Assembly (NCBI GenBank): GCA_910584685.1
Contig: CAJUAO010000003.1
Location: 148,224 to 212,223 of the forward strand
Direction: 5' to 3'
Origin: an uncultured Lachnospiraceae bacterium
GTDB taxonomy: Bacteria > Bacillota > Clostridia > Lachnospirales > Lachnospiraceae
Length of the DNA: 64,000 nt
Shown: one piece after another, positions 18,269 through 26,655 of the stretch
How the letters are laid out: each line of letters opens with the position of its first letter
Numbering within the stretch: position 1 is the stretch's first letter
The notes under the pieces: generated by a model
Seen by the model: the letters and a program-made list of their open reading frames with translations, nothing else
The model's database searches: none
Told to the model about the DNA's origin: nothing
Made by a program: the position numbers and the translations under genes

Positions 18269-18866
18269 AATATTTCTTTGCACTTGATACCTCCGGCCAT
18301 TTTCTCTTGTTCCTGTCATACGGTGATGATACTGCCTTTGATATAGTCATAAGAGCGGCTCCCTGCCCGTGAACGGCGGGAATATCTCCCTTAAAAAGGA
18401 GCTGCGGCGGCTCTACGTCTATATTATTTACATTACACTCAAGGGTGTCATATGATATGGTAACGCTTTCCGTAAGAAATCCGCTCTGCTCGCTTTGAAA
18501 TTCTCCATAATCCTTTGACGTTACCCTGCAGCCGTTAAATTTATATATTCGGCTTGGCTTTAAAAAGAACTCCTGATATCTTGACACAATAAGAAGAAGC
18601 GGCATATTAAATACCCTGTCAGGTATAAATATGTCCTCGTAGGGCGTTCCTACATACCTTTCTACCTGAAAGGTATATGGCTTTGACTGCTTCTTTTTTC
18701 TCATATGAACCCTGTCGTTTAAGCCGCCCTCCTGAATATATTCATACTCCTGCTCCTGATTTATTCCCTTAACGCTTTTGCATGGCACGTCATACATGCC
18801 CTCAACCTGAAGAAGGAAATTATAATTTGCAAGAGGTCTGAATATGGCGTCGCTTAATGTATGCAT
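18258..18866 (-). CDS. Second inner-tube family protein (Afp5-like tube initiator)
   Basis: 202 aa, ATG with GGGAGG upstream. The N-terminus (PLANYNFLLQVEGMYDVPCKSVKG), EYIQEGGLNDRVHMRKKK, and TVSISYDTLECNV-like beta pattern follow the gp19/T4-tube fold used by contractile inner tubes. It is longer than the main tube protein (164 aa at 19488) and diverged from it. eCIS loci usually encode one major tube protein plus one or two minor tube proteins that start the tube on the hub; this copy, encoded nearer the hub genes, is the likely initiator. It is the last gene before the repeat protein, with which it overlaps. Confidence 0.82.
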   Translation of the reverse strand: MHTLSDAIFRPLANYNFLLQVEGMYDVPCKSVKGINQEQEYEYIQEGGLNDRVHMRKKKQSKPYTFQVERYVGTPYEDIFIPDRVFNMPLLLIVSRYQEFFLKPSRIYKFNGCRVTSKDYGEFQSEQSGFLTESVTISYDTLECNVNNIDVEPPQLLFKGDIPAVHGQGAALMTISKAVSSPYDRNKRKWPEVSSAKKYYGI

Positions 18867-18889
18867 TAGTTATCACCTCCCCTGCAGAT

Positions 18890-19138
18890 TTAATGCGCCG
18901 GCTTCATCTCAAAAATACTTTTCTCTTTTTTCTCCTCTGAGGAACTTACCCTTTCGTTTATGGCTGAAATTTCCTTACACCACCGTCTTCTGCTTAAGTG
19001 GTCTAAGCCCATAATTTCCTCCATATTCCAATGAAAATAATAAGCTATAAAGGACATTTCCTCATACAGCCTGTCCTTAGGGTAAAGGCTTATTCCTCCC
19101 TTGTAAAATTTACGGGTACCGTAAACCGCTTTCCGCAC
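18890..19138 (-). CDS. DUF6760-like small eCIS protein, start unresolved, possible frameshift product
   Basis: The frame is open from a GTG at 19138 and overlaps the preceding gene by about 49 nt in the -1 register. The recognisable part begins near 19090 with LYPKDRLYEEMSFIAYYFHW and RRRWCKEISAINERV, the pattern of small eCIS proteins of the DUF6760 type (YP-DRL-EE--FIAYHFHW...RR-W-EI--IN). Those proteins normally start one or two residues before that block, but no ATG, GTG or TTG is present there; a poorly spaced ATA or CTG would have to serve. A -1 frameshift at 19105-19111 would instead fuse it to the upstream protein. The in-frame ATG at 19057 would remove the conserved front. The product is probably a tube-assembly helper. 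Confidence 0.7.
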   Translation of the reverse strand: MRKAVYGTRKFYKGGISLYPKDRLYEEMSFIAYYFHWNMEEIMGLDHLSRRRWCKEISAINERVSSSEEKKEKSIFEMKPAH

Positions 19139-19452
19139 TCAGGGCAAACCGCCTGTAGCTCCGGCATCTCTATATCATTAATCCTCTGATACATATCCTG
19201 AAGAAATGATAAATCAGCAGTAAACAAACGCTCCAATATGGCAGGGGCCACCATTTCCACTCCCTCTATTTCAGTAATTACCTTAGATAAAAGAACTATG
19301 GTTATATAAGCCGGATTGCTCATTACCCTTGGGTCCCTTGCTGCCGAAATCTCGTCTCCCGCCGTGGCAAGACGCATTTTGCCGTTTTTATGGATTTCTC
19401 CGTTTTTATCAAGATATCCCCTTGGCAATGTAAAGTCGTATACTGTTTCCAT
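19090..19452 (-). CDS. Tail-assembly chaperone-like protein with C-terminal CxxC knuckle
   Basis: 120 aa, ATG with AAAGGAG. The N-terminus (YDFTLPRGYLDKNGEIHKNGKMRLAT, AGDEISAARDPRV) and the body (YITIVLLSKVITEIEGV) match the phage tail-assembly / Mu gp41-like proteins that follow tube genes. The C-terminus has CPECGKRF (C103, C106), one half of a zinc-ribbon. It lies between the tube gene and the second tube gene, the normal place of the chaperone that holds the tape measure for tube growth. It ends in frame with the slippery heptamer A-AAT-TTT seven codons before its stop. Confidence 0.75.
   Translation of the reverse strand: METVYDFTLPRGYLDKNGEIHKNGKMRLATAGDEISAARDPRVMSNPAYITIVLLSKVITEIEGVEMVAPAILERLFTADLSFLQDMYQRINDIEMPELQAVCPECGKRFTVPVNFTREE
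19105..19111 (-). promoter_or_regulatory. Candidate -1 ribosomal frameshift heptamer
   Basis: In the reading frame of the 19452-19090 gene the codons GTA AAT TTT contain A-AAT-TTT, the X-XXY-YYZ form. The next open frame (18890-19138) is exactly in the -1 phase. Slipping here would continue as YKGGISLYPKDRL. A purine-rich AGGGAGG follows immediately; no strong downstream stem-loop was found by eye. In phage lambda and many other tails the chaperone pair G/GT is made in this way. Confidence 0.4.
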
Positions 19453-19487
19453 TTTAAAAATCTCCTTTGTAATTCTTGTTAAAAATC

Positions 19488-19982
19488 TTAATTAGGTATT
19501 ATAAGCTCCTCGTACGCCAGCTCCACCGACTCTATTGCCACCTCATTTGCGGTAGAGTTTAAATCCGGCGCATTATACTTTGCTACCCACGCGTTTGTCA
19601 GCACCCATACTGTTGTTCCGCTTATGCTTGTTACTGCGCTTTGTGGCGCGCCTCCGTTTATGTCTATAAGCTCAATAGACACATTGCTTCTCGGCATCTC
19701 TCCCCTTACCTCGCTGACGCATTCCTGTATCCACGTCTTAAAGGCGTTGTCTGACGTATATCCCATCTTAAGGGTTACATTGCCGTGCTTTACCAGCCCC
19801 GGAAGCTTTACCGGGGAAAGACTGTGGGAATTTCCCTGTCTGAATTCTATTACGTCAACGGAAGCCTCCACTCCACTTACCTCATTAAATGCCGCTATTC
19901 CGTCTACATTGTCAACAGTTACTAAAAAGTTCATTTTTGTAAGAGGATATGATAAACCTGCCTGATTTTGATATGTTGCCAT
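19488..19982 (-). CDS. Major inner tube protein (Afp1-like, gp19 family)
   Basis: 164 aa, ATG with AAAGGAG. The protein fits the contractile tube fold across its length: LTKMNFLVTVDNVDGIAAFNEVSGVE, IEFRQGNS, KLPGLVKHGNVTLKMGYTSDNAFKTWI, and a C-terminal VAIESVELAYEELI strand. The G-l-KHGNVTLK-G element is highly conserved in eCIS tube proteins. It should form stacked hexamers inside the sheath, carrying cargo in the lumen. Two perfect hairpins separate it from the sheath gene and may raise its mRNA level. Confidence 0.93.
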   Translation of the reverse strand: MATYQNQAGLSYPLTKMNFLVTVDNVDGIAAFNEVSGVEASVDVIEFRQGNSHSLSPVKLPGLVKHGNVTLKMGYTSDNAFKTWIQECVSEVRGEMPRSNVSIELIDINGGAPQSAVTSISGTTVWVLTNAWVAKYNAPDLNSTANEVAIESVELAYEELIIPN

Positions 19983-20032
19983 TATGCTGCTCCTTTCCTG
20001 TTCACATGTTTACTAAAAAACTTATCAGTACA

Positions 20033-20080
20033 CAGGTTTGGCATAAGCCAAACCTGCAAGTATCGGCTACGCCGATACTT
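20033..20080 (-). promoter_or_regulatory. Tandem perfect hairpins between sheath and tube genes
   Basis: Two stem-loops lie back to back in the 100-nt gap: 20058-20080 (10-bp stem, 3-nt loop) begins two bases after the sheath stop, and 20033-20056 (10-bp stem, 4-nt loop) follows one base later. Neither is followed by a T-run on the minus strand, so they do not look like intrinsic terminators. They are likely mRNA-end protectors or processing sites that set different sheath and tube transcript levels; this role is inference. Confidence 0.6.
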
Positions 20081-20082
20081 TG

Positions 20083-21780
20083 TTAACCGGCTGCCTCCGC
20101 CGTAAATTGGGTTACCTTAAATATTACAAATTCCGCAGGCCTTGAAGGCGCTATTCCCACGTTGCATATAAGTCTTCCTGCCCTTATATCGTCAGGCGTC
20201 ATGGTTGAGGCTCCTATTTCCACAAAGTAGCTTTCCTCCGGCGTAGAGCCTGCCAGCATTCCCATTCTGTATATGTTGTCAAGAAAGGACGTGATGGTTA
20301 TGCTTACCCTTGACCAAAGTGACGCGTCATTTGGCTCAAACACTACCCAGCCTGTACTTCTTTTTATGCTTTCCTCCACATAGATAAACAGCCTTCTTAC
20401 GTTTACGTATCTGAAAGCACCGTTGCTGCTGGCAGTTCTTGCTCCCCATATGCGTATTCCCATTCCGTTTATCTCTCGTATAAGATTAATTCCCTCCGGG
20501 TTAAGCATATCCTGCTCACCTGACGTATAGTTAGTCTTAAGTCCCGTACATGCTATGGTCTCGTTTGCAGGGGCCTTATGAACTCCTCTGCCTGCGTCTG
20601 TCTTTGCGTACACTCCCGCAACCGAGGCTGACGGAGGTATAAAATCAGGCTTCTTTAACATTCTGTCGTAAACCTTAAGCCACGGATGATACATTGCGGC
20701 ATATGTACTGTCAATCATTCCCCGGTATTCCAAAAGCTCCTTAATGTCCGTAAGCTCCTTCGGCATATCAAGTATGGCAAACCTGTTTCCCATATTTTCA
20801 CAGTGGGAAACAAGAGAAACCATAACCTCCGGCATTGTAATTCCCGGAACTGCCATTATGCTTACCCTGTCATTTTCAAGGAAGGACTGTATTCCCGTTC
20901 TCCTTCCCGGTCCCTTATCCTCTCCTATAAAGGTGCCTGCATTTAACTTTTCTATGGTGCCGTCAAAGCCTCCCTCAAGCATAATAGTTCCCTCTGCCAT
21001 ATTCTCTCCGAATATTGCCTCTACAATGTCCCCACACTTATCTACTTCCTCTAAAATTACCGAAATAAGCCTGCTGCTTTTAAGACGCTCGCCAATATAA
21101 TTTTCAGATGAGACATTTAAGGTAAGCCCCCTGTACTCCTCTGCAATATCGTCGCATCTTACTGTCATATCAGTTTCCACAAGATATAATAAGGTTTCAG
21201 GGACAAGACTGTCGTCTGTTATATCCTCTGTAAAGGGCTCCTCCATTGTAACAACATTATCAAATATGGCAGCTATCCTGTTATACTGATTTTTTGCAAA
21301 AACCAAGTCTCCTTCCCTAAAGCCCTCTGCCGACTTAACGGTATAGACCTGCTTTTTATCCTCCTGCTGGGACATTACCTGCATTTTTTTCTTTTTTACG
21401 GATTTAAAGGCTATCTGTATTCTGTTTCCCCACTTTCCTTCATTAGCCGCCTGAAAAATTATAAAGCCTGCTGCATTTTCCGCTTTTTTTGCGTCCTCGG
21501 GAATGACTCTTGACACATAGCAGCGTGTTCCTCCGTTTGCAAAAAACTGCTCCACACAGGAGGGCAGATACCTGTATTCTCCGTGGGTAAAGGCTCCAAG
21601 AAAACCTCCGAATATTTTTGTAAATTCCGAAAAGCCTGTTATAAGCACAGGCTCCCCTGTTACGGGCCCTCTTTCCGTAAGCCCCACAAAGCCTGCTGTG
21701 CTTGTTCCCGCACCCTCCACTGTCCTTGGTGAATTGTCATATTCCTCAACATATACACCCGGCGATAAATACTCTCTCAT
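20083..21780 (-). CDS. Contractile sheath protein (Afp2-4 / gp18 family)
   Basis: 565 aa from the ATG at 21780, preceded by AAAGGAG; an in-frame TTG at 21807 is inside the leader and unlikely. N-terminus MREYLSPGVYVEEYDNSPR and GFVGLTERGP, then a variable central domain (about 130-270), then the conserved C-terminal sheath domain: GRRTGIQSFLENDRVSIMAVPG, WGARTASSNGAFRYVNVRRLFIYVEESI, FEPND..LW, and GASTMTPDDIRAGRLICNVGIAPSRPAEFVIFKV. These are diagnostic for eCIS and phage sheaths. Only one sheath gene is present, unlike the three of Afp. It precedes the tube gene and follows a DUF4280 gene. Confidence 0.96.
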   Translation of the reverse strand: MREYLSPGVYVEEYDNSPRTVEGAGTSTAGFVGLTERGPVTGEPVLITGFSEFTKIFGGFLGAFTHGEYRYLPSCVEQFFANGGTRCYVSRVIPEDAKKAENAAGFIIFQAANEGKWGNRIQIAFKSVKKKKMQVMSQQEDKKQVYTVKSAEGFREGDLVFAKNQYNRIAAIFDNVVTMEEPFTEDITDDSLVPETLLYLVETDMTVRCDDIAEEYRGLTLNVSSENYIGERLKSSRLISVILEEVDKCGDIVEAIFGENMAEGTIMLEGGFDGTIEKLNAGTFIGEDKGPGRRTGIQSFLENDRVSIMAVPGITMPEVMVSLVSHCENMGNRFAILDMPKELTDIKELLEYRGMIDSTYAAMYHPWLKVYDRMLKKPDFIPPSASVAGVYAKTDAGRGVHKAPANETIACTGLKTNYTSGEQDMLNPEGINLIREINGMGIRIWGARTASSNGAFRYVNVRRLFIYVEESIKRSTGWVVFEPNDASLWSRVSITITSFLDNIYRMGMLAGSTPEESYFVEIGASTMTPDDIRAGRLICNVGIAPSRPAEFVIFKVTQFTAEAAG

Positions 21781-21797
21781 TATTTCTCCTTTCCTGC

Positions 21798-21816
21798 CCT
21801 GCGGCAATACCGCAGG
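21798..21816 (-). promoter_or_regulatory. Hairpin in the sheath mRNA leader
   Basis: A perfect 7-bp stem with a 5-nt loop lies between the DUF4280 stop (21831) and the sheath ribosome binding site (around 21786-21790). No T-run follows. With the two hairpins after the sheath gene, it leaves the sheath cistron bracketed by stem-loops. Confidence 0.45.
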
Positions 21817-21830
21817 ATAATTTAATTTAT

Positions 21831-22220
21831 TTAAACAATAACCTTTCCCGAGCCGGGATTTGTAATTGTTATAACTCCCTGTCCCAATGAACAGCTTAAT
21901 ACCGAATTATTGCAAAGGCACGGAGCTCCTCCCGACATAACCTTACCCTGTGTCATGCTCCATGTTCCCGCAGCCGTGGGTACGCATGGCTGGGGCGTCA
22001 ATACTCCAAGGGCCGCGGCCGTGGCAGAGGCAACCTGAGGGTTTGCCATGGAGGTACACATGCCAAAGGGCGGTATATTTACAAACGCATTTGTATCCTT
22101 AATGGTTGCCACAGGCTTCCCCTCCGCAAGCACCTTTGACTGTGACGTTACGTTAAGCATTGATGTTGATGTTCCAAAGGGACACATAAGAACTGCCCCC
22201 GTTACTACCTTTGTTCCCAT
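21831..22220 (-). CDS. DUF4280 PAAR-like spike-tip protein
   Basis: 129 aa, ATG start. The sequence has the DUF4280 pattern: GAVLMCPFGTSTSMLNV, then DTNAFVNIPPFGMCTSMANPQVASATAAALG, QPCVP, and PCLCNNSVLSCSLGQGVITITNPG. This family has a PAAR-like beta fold and is expected to cap the spike with metal-binding residues; seven Cys are present. Usually the tip gene lies among the spike and baseplate genes (Afp10 position). Here it is next to the sheath and directly after the four envelope-protein genes. The N-terminus has no toxin fusion. It could also be a carrier for a separate cargo. Confidence 0.85.
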   Translation of the reverse strand: MGTKVVTGAVLMCPFGTSTSMLNVTSQSKVLAEGKPVATIKDTNAFVNIPPFGMCTSMANPQVASATAAALGVLTPQPCVPTAAGTWSMTQGKVMSGGAPCLCNNSVLSCSLGQGVITITNPGSGKVIV

Positions 22221-22238
22221 TTCGTTTCTTACCTTTCT

Positions 22239-24638
22239 TTAGTTTATTGCTTTATAAAGGGCTTCCAAGAGTCTTGAAATCTCCTCCTCCATATCCTTTG
22301 TAATTAAAATCCCATAATCTGCAGCGTCAATATATAGGGCGCTTACATTAAATTTTTCCTTCATGTATGCTTCCTTAAGATATATGTCCGACTGATACCT
22401 TGCATATGTGTCCATTTCCTCTATACCCTGATTAAAGCTTACCTGATTTTTAAAAACGGTATATGTGTAATATTTTGCTCCCCTTGCCAGCGTCACGCTT
22501 TTACTTTCATTGTAAAATACATATCTGTAATCGCTGCAGCCGGAAAATGTCTTAAGGGGAATAAATATATCTGCTTCGTTTTTTAATTTCAGGTAAACAT
22601 ATGGATTCCCCTCCGAATATAAAACCGATACAAGCCTTGACGCCCTTGTCCTTACTTCATCATTGCGTGTCTCCCTTCCATATCTGTATAACGCCGCACA
22701 AATACAGGCCTTCTCCATATCGCCGCAGTCTTCATATTTTGCTCCCGCTATTTGCTCAAGTATTGAAACCGCCGTAGCTTCGGACAAGCTGTCTTTAATA
22801 ACCCCTGCATTGTCAGATATTATATTTTCAAGGGTTTCCTTTATTTCCTTTAAGGAGCTGTCCTTGTCTCCCTCTAAATATATTTTTGCAAGCACGCTGT
22901 CATAAATATCCTCCATGGAGCTTAACGCCAGAGGCGTGTTTATTTCCATAAACGCCTCCATGGACTCTAAGCCTGCCATTCCGTCAGAATACAGTCCGTC
23001 AGCTATTGCCTTTTGTATGCTTTCCTTTGCGCTTATAACAGCGTCTGCTGCCGTACCGGACTCAAGGGCCGCTCTTGCCTGCGCCTTATCGGCTTCTCCC
23101 GCCGTGTCGGAGCTTATTATCTCTGTAAGCCTTTGCTCCTCCTTTTCTATTTCATTATTTATTTCATCTATTTCAAGACCGATTTTCTCTGCCTGTGTCA
23201 AATCATTTACGTCAAGGCTTGACTGACGCTTTATCTTAAGCTCCTCCTTTTTGCTTACAAGCTCTGAAAGCTTATACGGCTCTGACGACAGCTCCTTTTT
23301 CATGTCAAGAATACTGTCATTAAGCGTCTTTATTGCTTCCTGTACATTTTTATTGTCCTCCTTCTCCATAAGCTCATTAAGGCTTTCTGCCAGATTATCA
23401 ATTAAGTCTGCCCCCTCTGCCTTACTCATTCCTGATACTGCCGTCCTTGCAAGATACTCTGTTTCAAATGCAGCGGCAGAAGCATCGCCGTCTTCTTCTG
23501 ACATCTTCTTAAGAGCCTCGGGAATAAGAAGCTCCTCTATAAGCTTTGCTTCCCTTTGGGGATTATTTATTGTCCCGTTTTCTATATTTGTTATATCCTG
23601 TATATTTTCCATAAGGATGTCAATATCGCCTGCTGTCCCTGCAAGCTTTGCCGCCTGATTTACCATATCGTTCTTAACCTTATCTATAGCGGTTGTCCCT
23701 TCCTTTAAAGCCTCCGCCTCACATTTTATAAGCTTTTTTTCTACCTCCTCCATGGCTGTGCCAACGGCGCTTACCAGACCGTAATCTACAAAAAATCCAT
23801 CGGTATCGTCAACATCTGTCTGTACATTATTTAAAAGCTCCGGCAGAATTTCATCATAAAGCTTCCGATACACCTGAAGCCTTCTTTCACTGTCCAAGCC
23901 CTCCATAACGGCTAGCGCCGTATCCTTTGTATCCTTATTTAAGGCTGACGCCTCCTCATAATATTCCTGAAATGCAGCTATCTTTTCGTCAGTATTATCC
24001 TGATTAAGCTCTGCCTTCAAATCCCGGCTTACTGCCGCCTCAATAAGCTCGATATTTCTTTTGTCCGTATTGGTTTTCTTTTTATTTTCATTAAGGGATT
24101 TGTGATATACTGCAATGGCGTCAAGCTCGGGAAGAGTATCAAGACTGTAGGGATTAATTATGTCAAATATACACACCGTCTCTCCTGTCATAAGGTCATA
24201 TGTAATTCCGTCGGATTTTGTGTGATACCTTACGTTAAGCTCTTTATTTAAAGGCATCTCCATGGCTTTTCCTTCCTCCATAATATCCGAAATATTCGAT
24301 GCGTCTGATATCTCAAACCACTTTCCGTCTGCCAGCTCTGACTTATAGTACATTTTATTCTGGCTGTAGGTTTGGGCTGATTCCATGGCTATATCATACA
24401 GTGAATCATTTAACGCGCTTATATGAATCAGATGTGTCCCGATAATCAATGTAGAATTTTCAATTTCCTCCCAGCTTATATCCGCATATGCTTCCTCATC
24501 CTTATTAATAACCGCAGACGCTACAGTTCCCAGTATAATCACCGCTGCCATCAGGATGCAGGCTATGGGCGCCATTATTTTTCTTCCTGAAATTTGTTTT
24601 TTTATTGAAGCCTTTTTTCTATTCCTGAATTTTTCCAT
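22239..24638 (-). CDS. Large membrane-anchored coiled-coil protein of the eCIS envelope module
   Basis: 799 aa, not assigned to a known family. An N-terminal basic stretch and one TM helix (about 21-43) are followed by an extracytoplasmic region. Residues 50-170 hold a compact block (YADISWEEIENSTLIIGTHL, then YYKSELADGKWFEI). The centre (about 190-560) is Glu/Lys/Ala-rich and strongly helical, with likely coiled coil around 410-530. The C-terminus (about 680-799) is mixed, ending in EEEISRLLEALYKAI. The start overlaps the end of the TolC-like gene by 20 nt, so the two are translationally coupled. With that gene and the MORN gene it looks like a cell-envelope assembly. Its role in the injection system is inferred only from the operon. 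Confidence 0.7.
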   Translation of the reverse strand: MEKFRNRKKASIKKQISGRKIMAPIACILMAAVIILGTVASAVINKDEEAYADISWEEIENSTLIIGTHLIHISALNDSLYDIAMESAQTYSQNKMYYKSELADGKWFEISDASNISDIMEEGKAMEMPLNKELNVRYHTKSDGITYDLMTGETVCIFDIINPYSLDTLPELDAIAVYHKSLNENKKKTNTDKRNIELIEAAVSRDLKAELNQDNTDEKIAAFQEYYEEASALNKDTKDTALAVMEGLDSERRLQVYRKLYDEILPELLNNVQTDVDDTDGFFVDYGLVSAVGTAMEEVEKKLIKCEAEALKEGTTAIDKVKNDMVNQAAKLAGTAGDIDILMENIQDITNIENGTINNPQREAKLIEELLIPEALKKMSEEDGDASAAAFETEYLARTAVSGMSKAEGADLIDNLAESLNELMEKEDNKNVQEAIKTLNDSILDMKKELSSEPYKLSELVSKKEELKIKRQSSLDVNDLTQAEKIGLEIDEINNEIEKEEQRLTEIISSDTAGEADKAQARAALESGTAADAVISAKESIQKAIADGLYSDGMAGLESMEAFMEINTPLALSSMEDIYDSVLAKIYLEGDKDSSLKEIKETLENIISDNAGVIKDSLSEATAVSILEQIAGAKYEDCGDMEKACICAALYRYGRETRNDEVRTRASRLVSVLYSEGNPYVYLKLKNEADIFIPLKTFSGCSDYRYVFYNESKSVTLARGAKYYTYTVFKNQVSFNQGIEEMDTYARYQSDIYLKEAYMKEKFNVSALYIDAADYGILITKDMEEEISRLLEALYKAIN

Positions 24639-26655
24639 ATATGCACATATCCTCTTTATTTATATACCCGCTCATAAGCTTTTCCATGTCCCCGCCATAA
24701 AGCTCCACCGTTACCTGTGACAAATCGTCTATAAGGATTGAAAGATATTTAAGCTCCTCCTCTACAGAAACAGGAGTGTTTGAAAGTATGCTTTTTCCGT
24801 CCTTAACCAGCTTATAATATTTGATTTCCTCTTCGTCTGAGATATTTAACTTAAGACTTACCATGCCTGTTGTCTTGTTTTCACTATAGCTTACGGCTCC
24901 TACCTTTTTTTCCGTTTCCTCCTGCCTTTTCGCAACCTCTATAGGAAGCCTGCCCTTATATTCCGATACGTTTATTACGGCGTCCGAGACAAACTGCCCG
25001 TCCTCATACAGCCTTAGGAACACCTTTCTTCCGTTGTTTATTGTTAATGTAAGATGTCTCAGCATTTCACCCACGGGAGTTCTCTCTCCTATCAGAGTAT
25101 CCTCCACCCATAATTCAAACTGATTTACTGAAGCCTTGCAATCCTCCGGAATATACACTCCTATCTCAAATGCGTTTTCCTCAACTATAGTATTTATATA
25201 ATAATATGCCCCGTCAGACATATCCTCCGTGACAAAGCTCCCGCCGCTTCCTCCCGTGTTAATTCCAAGCTCCTGCTCATTAAGTATTTCCGTAATAGTC
25301 CCGCAGGTAAGTCTGTCATATGAATATAATATCTGGGTATAATTCTTAAGAGCCTCCAGCTTTTCAAGCTCCATATTCTCATATTCCGTCTTTAAGTCCC
25401 TGTATTCTGAATATGGAAGCTCTCCTGCTTTATTCTTAAGCCTGCCCTTCTCCATGGCTTCATAGGACTTTTTCACCTGACGCTCTACCGACTCATATGC
25501 GTTTCTTGCAGTTATCATATTTTCATATGTTAAATCTACCTGCTTTCTTATATCCTTTTCAGTCTGTCTCTGCTCCTTTGACGCCTCCTCATATTCAAGC
25601 ACCGACGTATACAGGGCGTATGGGTCATCCTCCACGTACCTTACTCCATCTATAGCGCCCTTAAACCATTCCTTTGGAATCCTTATAAACAATATTTTTA
25701 TGCTTCCCTGCCAAGGCTTATCTATAGCTGTAAGAAACCTGCCGTAATAAAGCTTAAACTCTGCCGAATCTATTTCTGCTCCGCTTTTTGCCATGGCCAC
25801 ATATGAGGAAATATAGCTCATCTTACTGCCGTACTGACTCTCCATAAGGCTGTAATTTGTGTTAAGGGCAGTAAGCGCAAGGCTTGTATTCAGCTTAGCG
25901 TCATAATAAAGCTGGCTTTTTTTTAGAGTTTCCTCCTCTATATATGAAAGCCGTTCCCTGCTTATATCAGCCTCCCTGTATGGATTTTCAAACGCATACC
26001 CCCTTGTCACATCTATGGAAATTAAATCTGACAGCTCCTTTTTACTGTTTTCAAGCTCTCTTTCCTTAAGGGCAATTTCCGAATTCAGCCCCTCTATGGA
26101 GCTTTCAATCAAGTCAACATCCTCCTTAAGGGCTTCCCCAACAGCAAGCCTTGCCTTATTTTTCTTTAAATCCTCCTCAAGCACCGACAGCTGCTTCCTT
26201 TTATAGGCTATAATCTCCTGATATGTATAAATATCAACATAAAGATTAGATACCTCCTCCCGCACGCTGTATTTTATATCTGACAGCTTATGGTTAAGAG
26301 ATGAAATCTCTGACTGTATCTGCAGGGGCTTATATGTAAATTCATACTCATCCGCTAAATCTGCATTTTCAGGAAACTTAAAGGAAAGTAATGGCGTCCA
26401 TCTGAAGGTAGCCATGTTTTTCTTTTTCAGCGCGATAGATTTTACAGCCTCCTCATACTCTGCCTGCTTTAAAAATATTTTGCTTCTTGTGGTTTTGTAT
26501 TCCCTGCTTACGCCTGTGGCAAGGGCAACTGCCTGGGATAATGTAAGGGTTTTCCCTTCAGCCCCCTCTGAGCTTATCAAAAATACATTGCTTATTGGCT
26601 GCATTACCATAAGAAGTACAAAAATACTGCACCATAATGTTTTTCTTTTATTCAT
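24619..26655 (-). CDS. TolC/OEP-like secreted coiled-coil protein inside a monoderm eCIS operon
   Basis: 678 aa from the ATG at 26655 (GGGAGG upstream), with a signal peptide-like start (hydrophobic residues about 8-28). After it comes LTLSQAVALATGVSREYK, the typical opening of outer-membrane-efflux (TolC) proteins, and two long helical hairpins (about 40-220 and 330-460). The second ends in LPYSEYRDLKTEYENMELEKLEALKNYTQILYSYDRLTCG, again the TolC pattern. A C-terminal 200-residue beta-rich part is extra. TolC proteins form trimeric tunnels through outer membranes, but the rest of the window points to a monoderm. No efflux partners are nearby. The gene overlaps its neighbours on both sides by 8-20 nt. 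Confidence 0.75.
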   Translation of the reverse strand: MNKRKTLWCSIFVLLMVMQPISNVFLISSEGAEGKTLTLSQAVALATGVSREYKTTRSKIFLKQAEYEEAVKSIALKKKNMATFRWTPLLSFKFPENADLADEYEFTYKPLQIQSEISSLNHKLSDIKYSVREEVSNLYVDIYTYQEIIAYKRKQLSVLEEDLKKNKARLAVGEALKEDVDLIESSIEGLNSEIALKERELENSKKELSDLISIDVTRGYAFENPYREADISRERLSYIEEETLKKSQLYYDAKLNTSLALTALNTNYSLMESQYGSKMSYISSYVAMAKSGAEIDSAEFKLYYGRFLTAIDKPWQGSIKILFIRIPKEWFKGAIDGVRYVEDDPYALYTSVLEYEEASKEQRQTEKDIRKQVDLTYENMITARNAYESVERQVKKSYEAMEKGRLKNKAGELPYSEYRDLKTEYENMELEKLEALKNYTQILYSYDRLTCGTITEILNEQELGINTGGSGGSFVTEDMSDGAYYYINTIVEENAFEIGVYIPEDCKASVNQFELWVEDTLIGERTPVGEMLRHLTLTINNGRKVFLRLYEDGQFVSDAVINVSEYKGRLPIEVAKRQEETEKKVGAVSYSENKTTGMVSLKLNISDEEEIKYYKLVKDGKSILSNTPVSVEEELKYLSILIDDLSQVTVELYGGDMEKLMSGYINKEDMCIYGKIQE

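Noticed and set aside
24619..26655. TolC-like protein as part of a drug-efflux or type I secretion system.
   Set aside because: No membrane-fusion protein, RND pump or ABC exporter gene adjoins it; all neighbours are CIS or envelope-module genes with overlapping reading frames.
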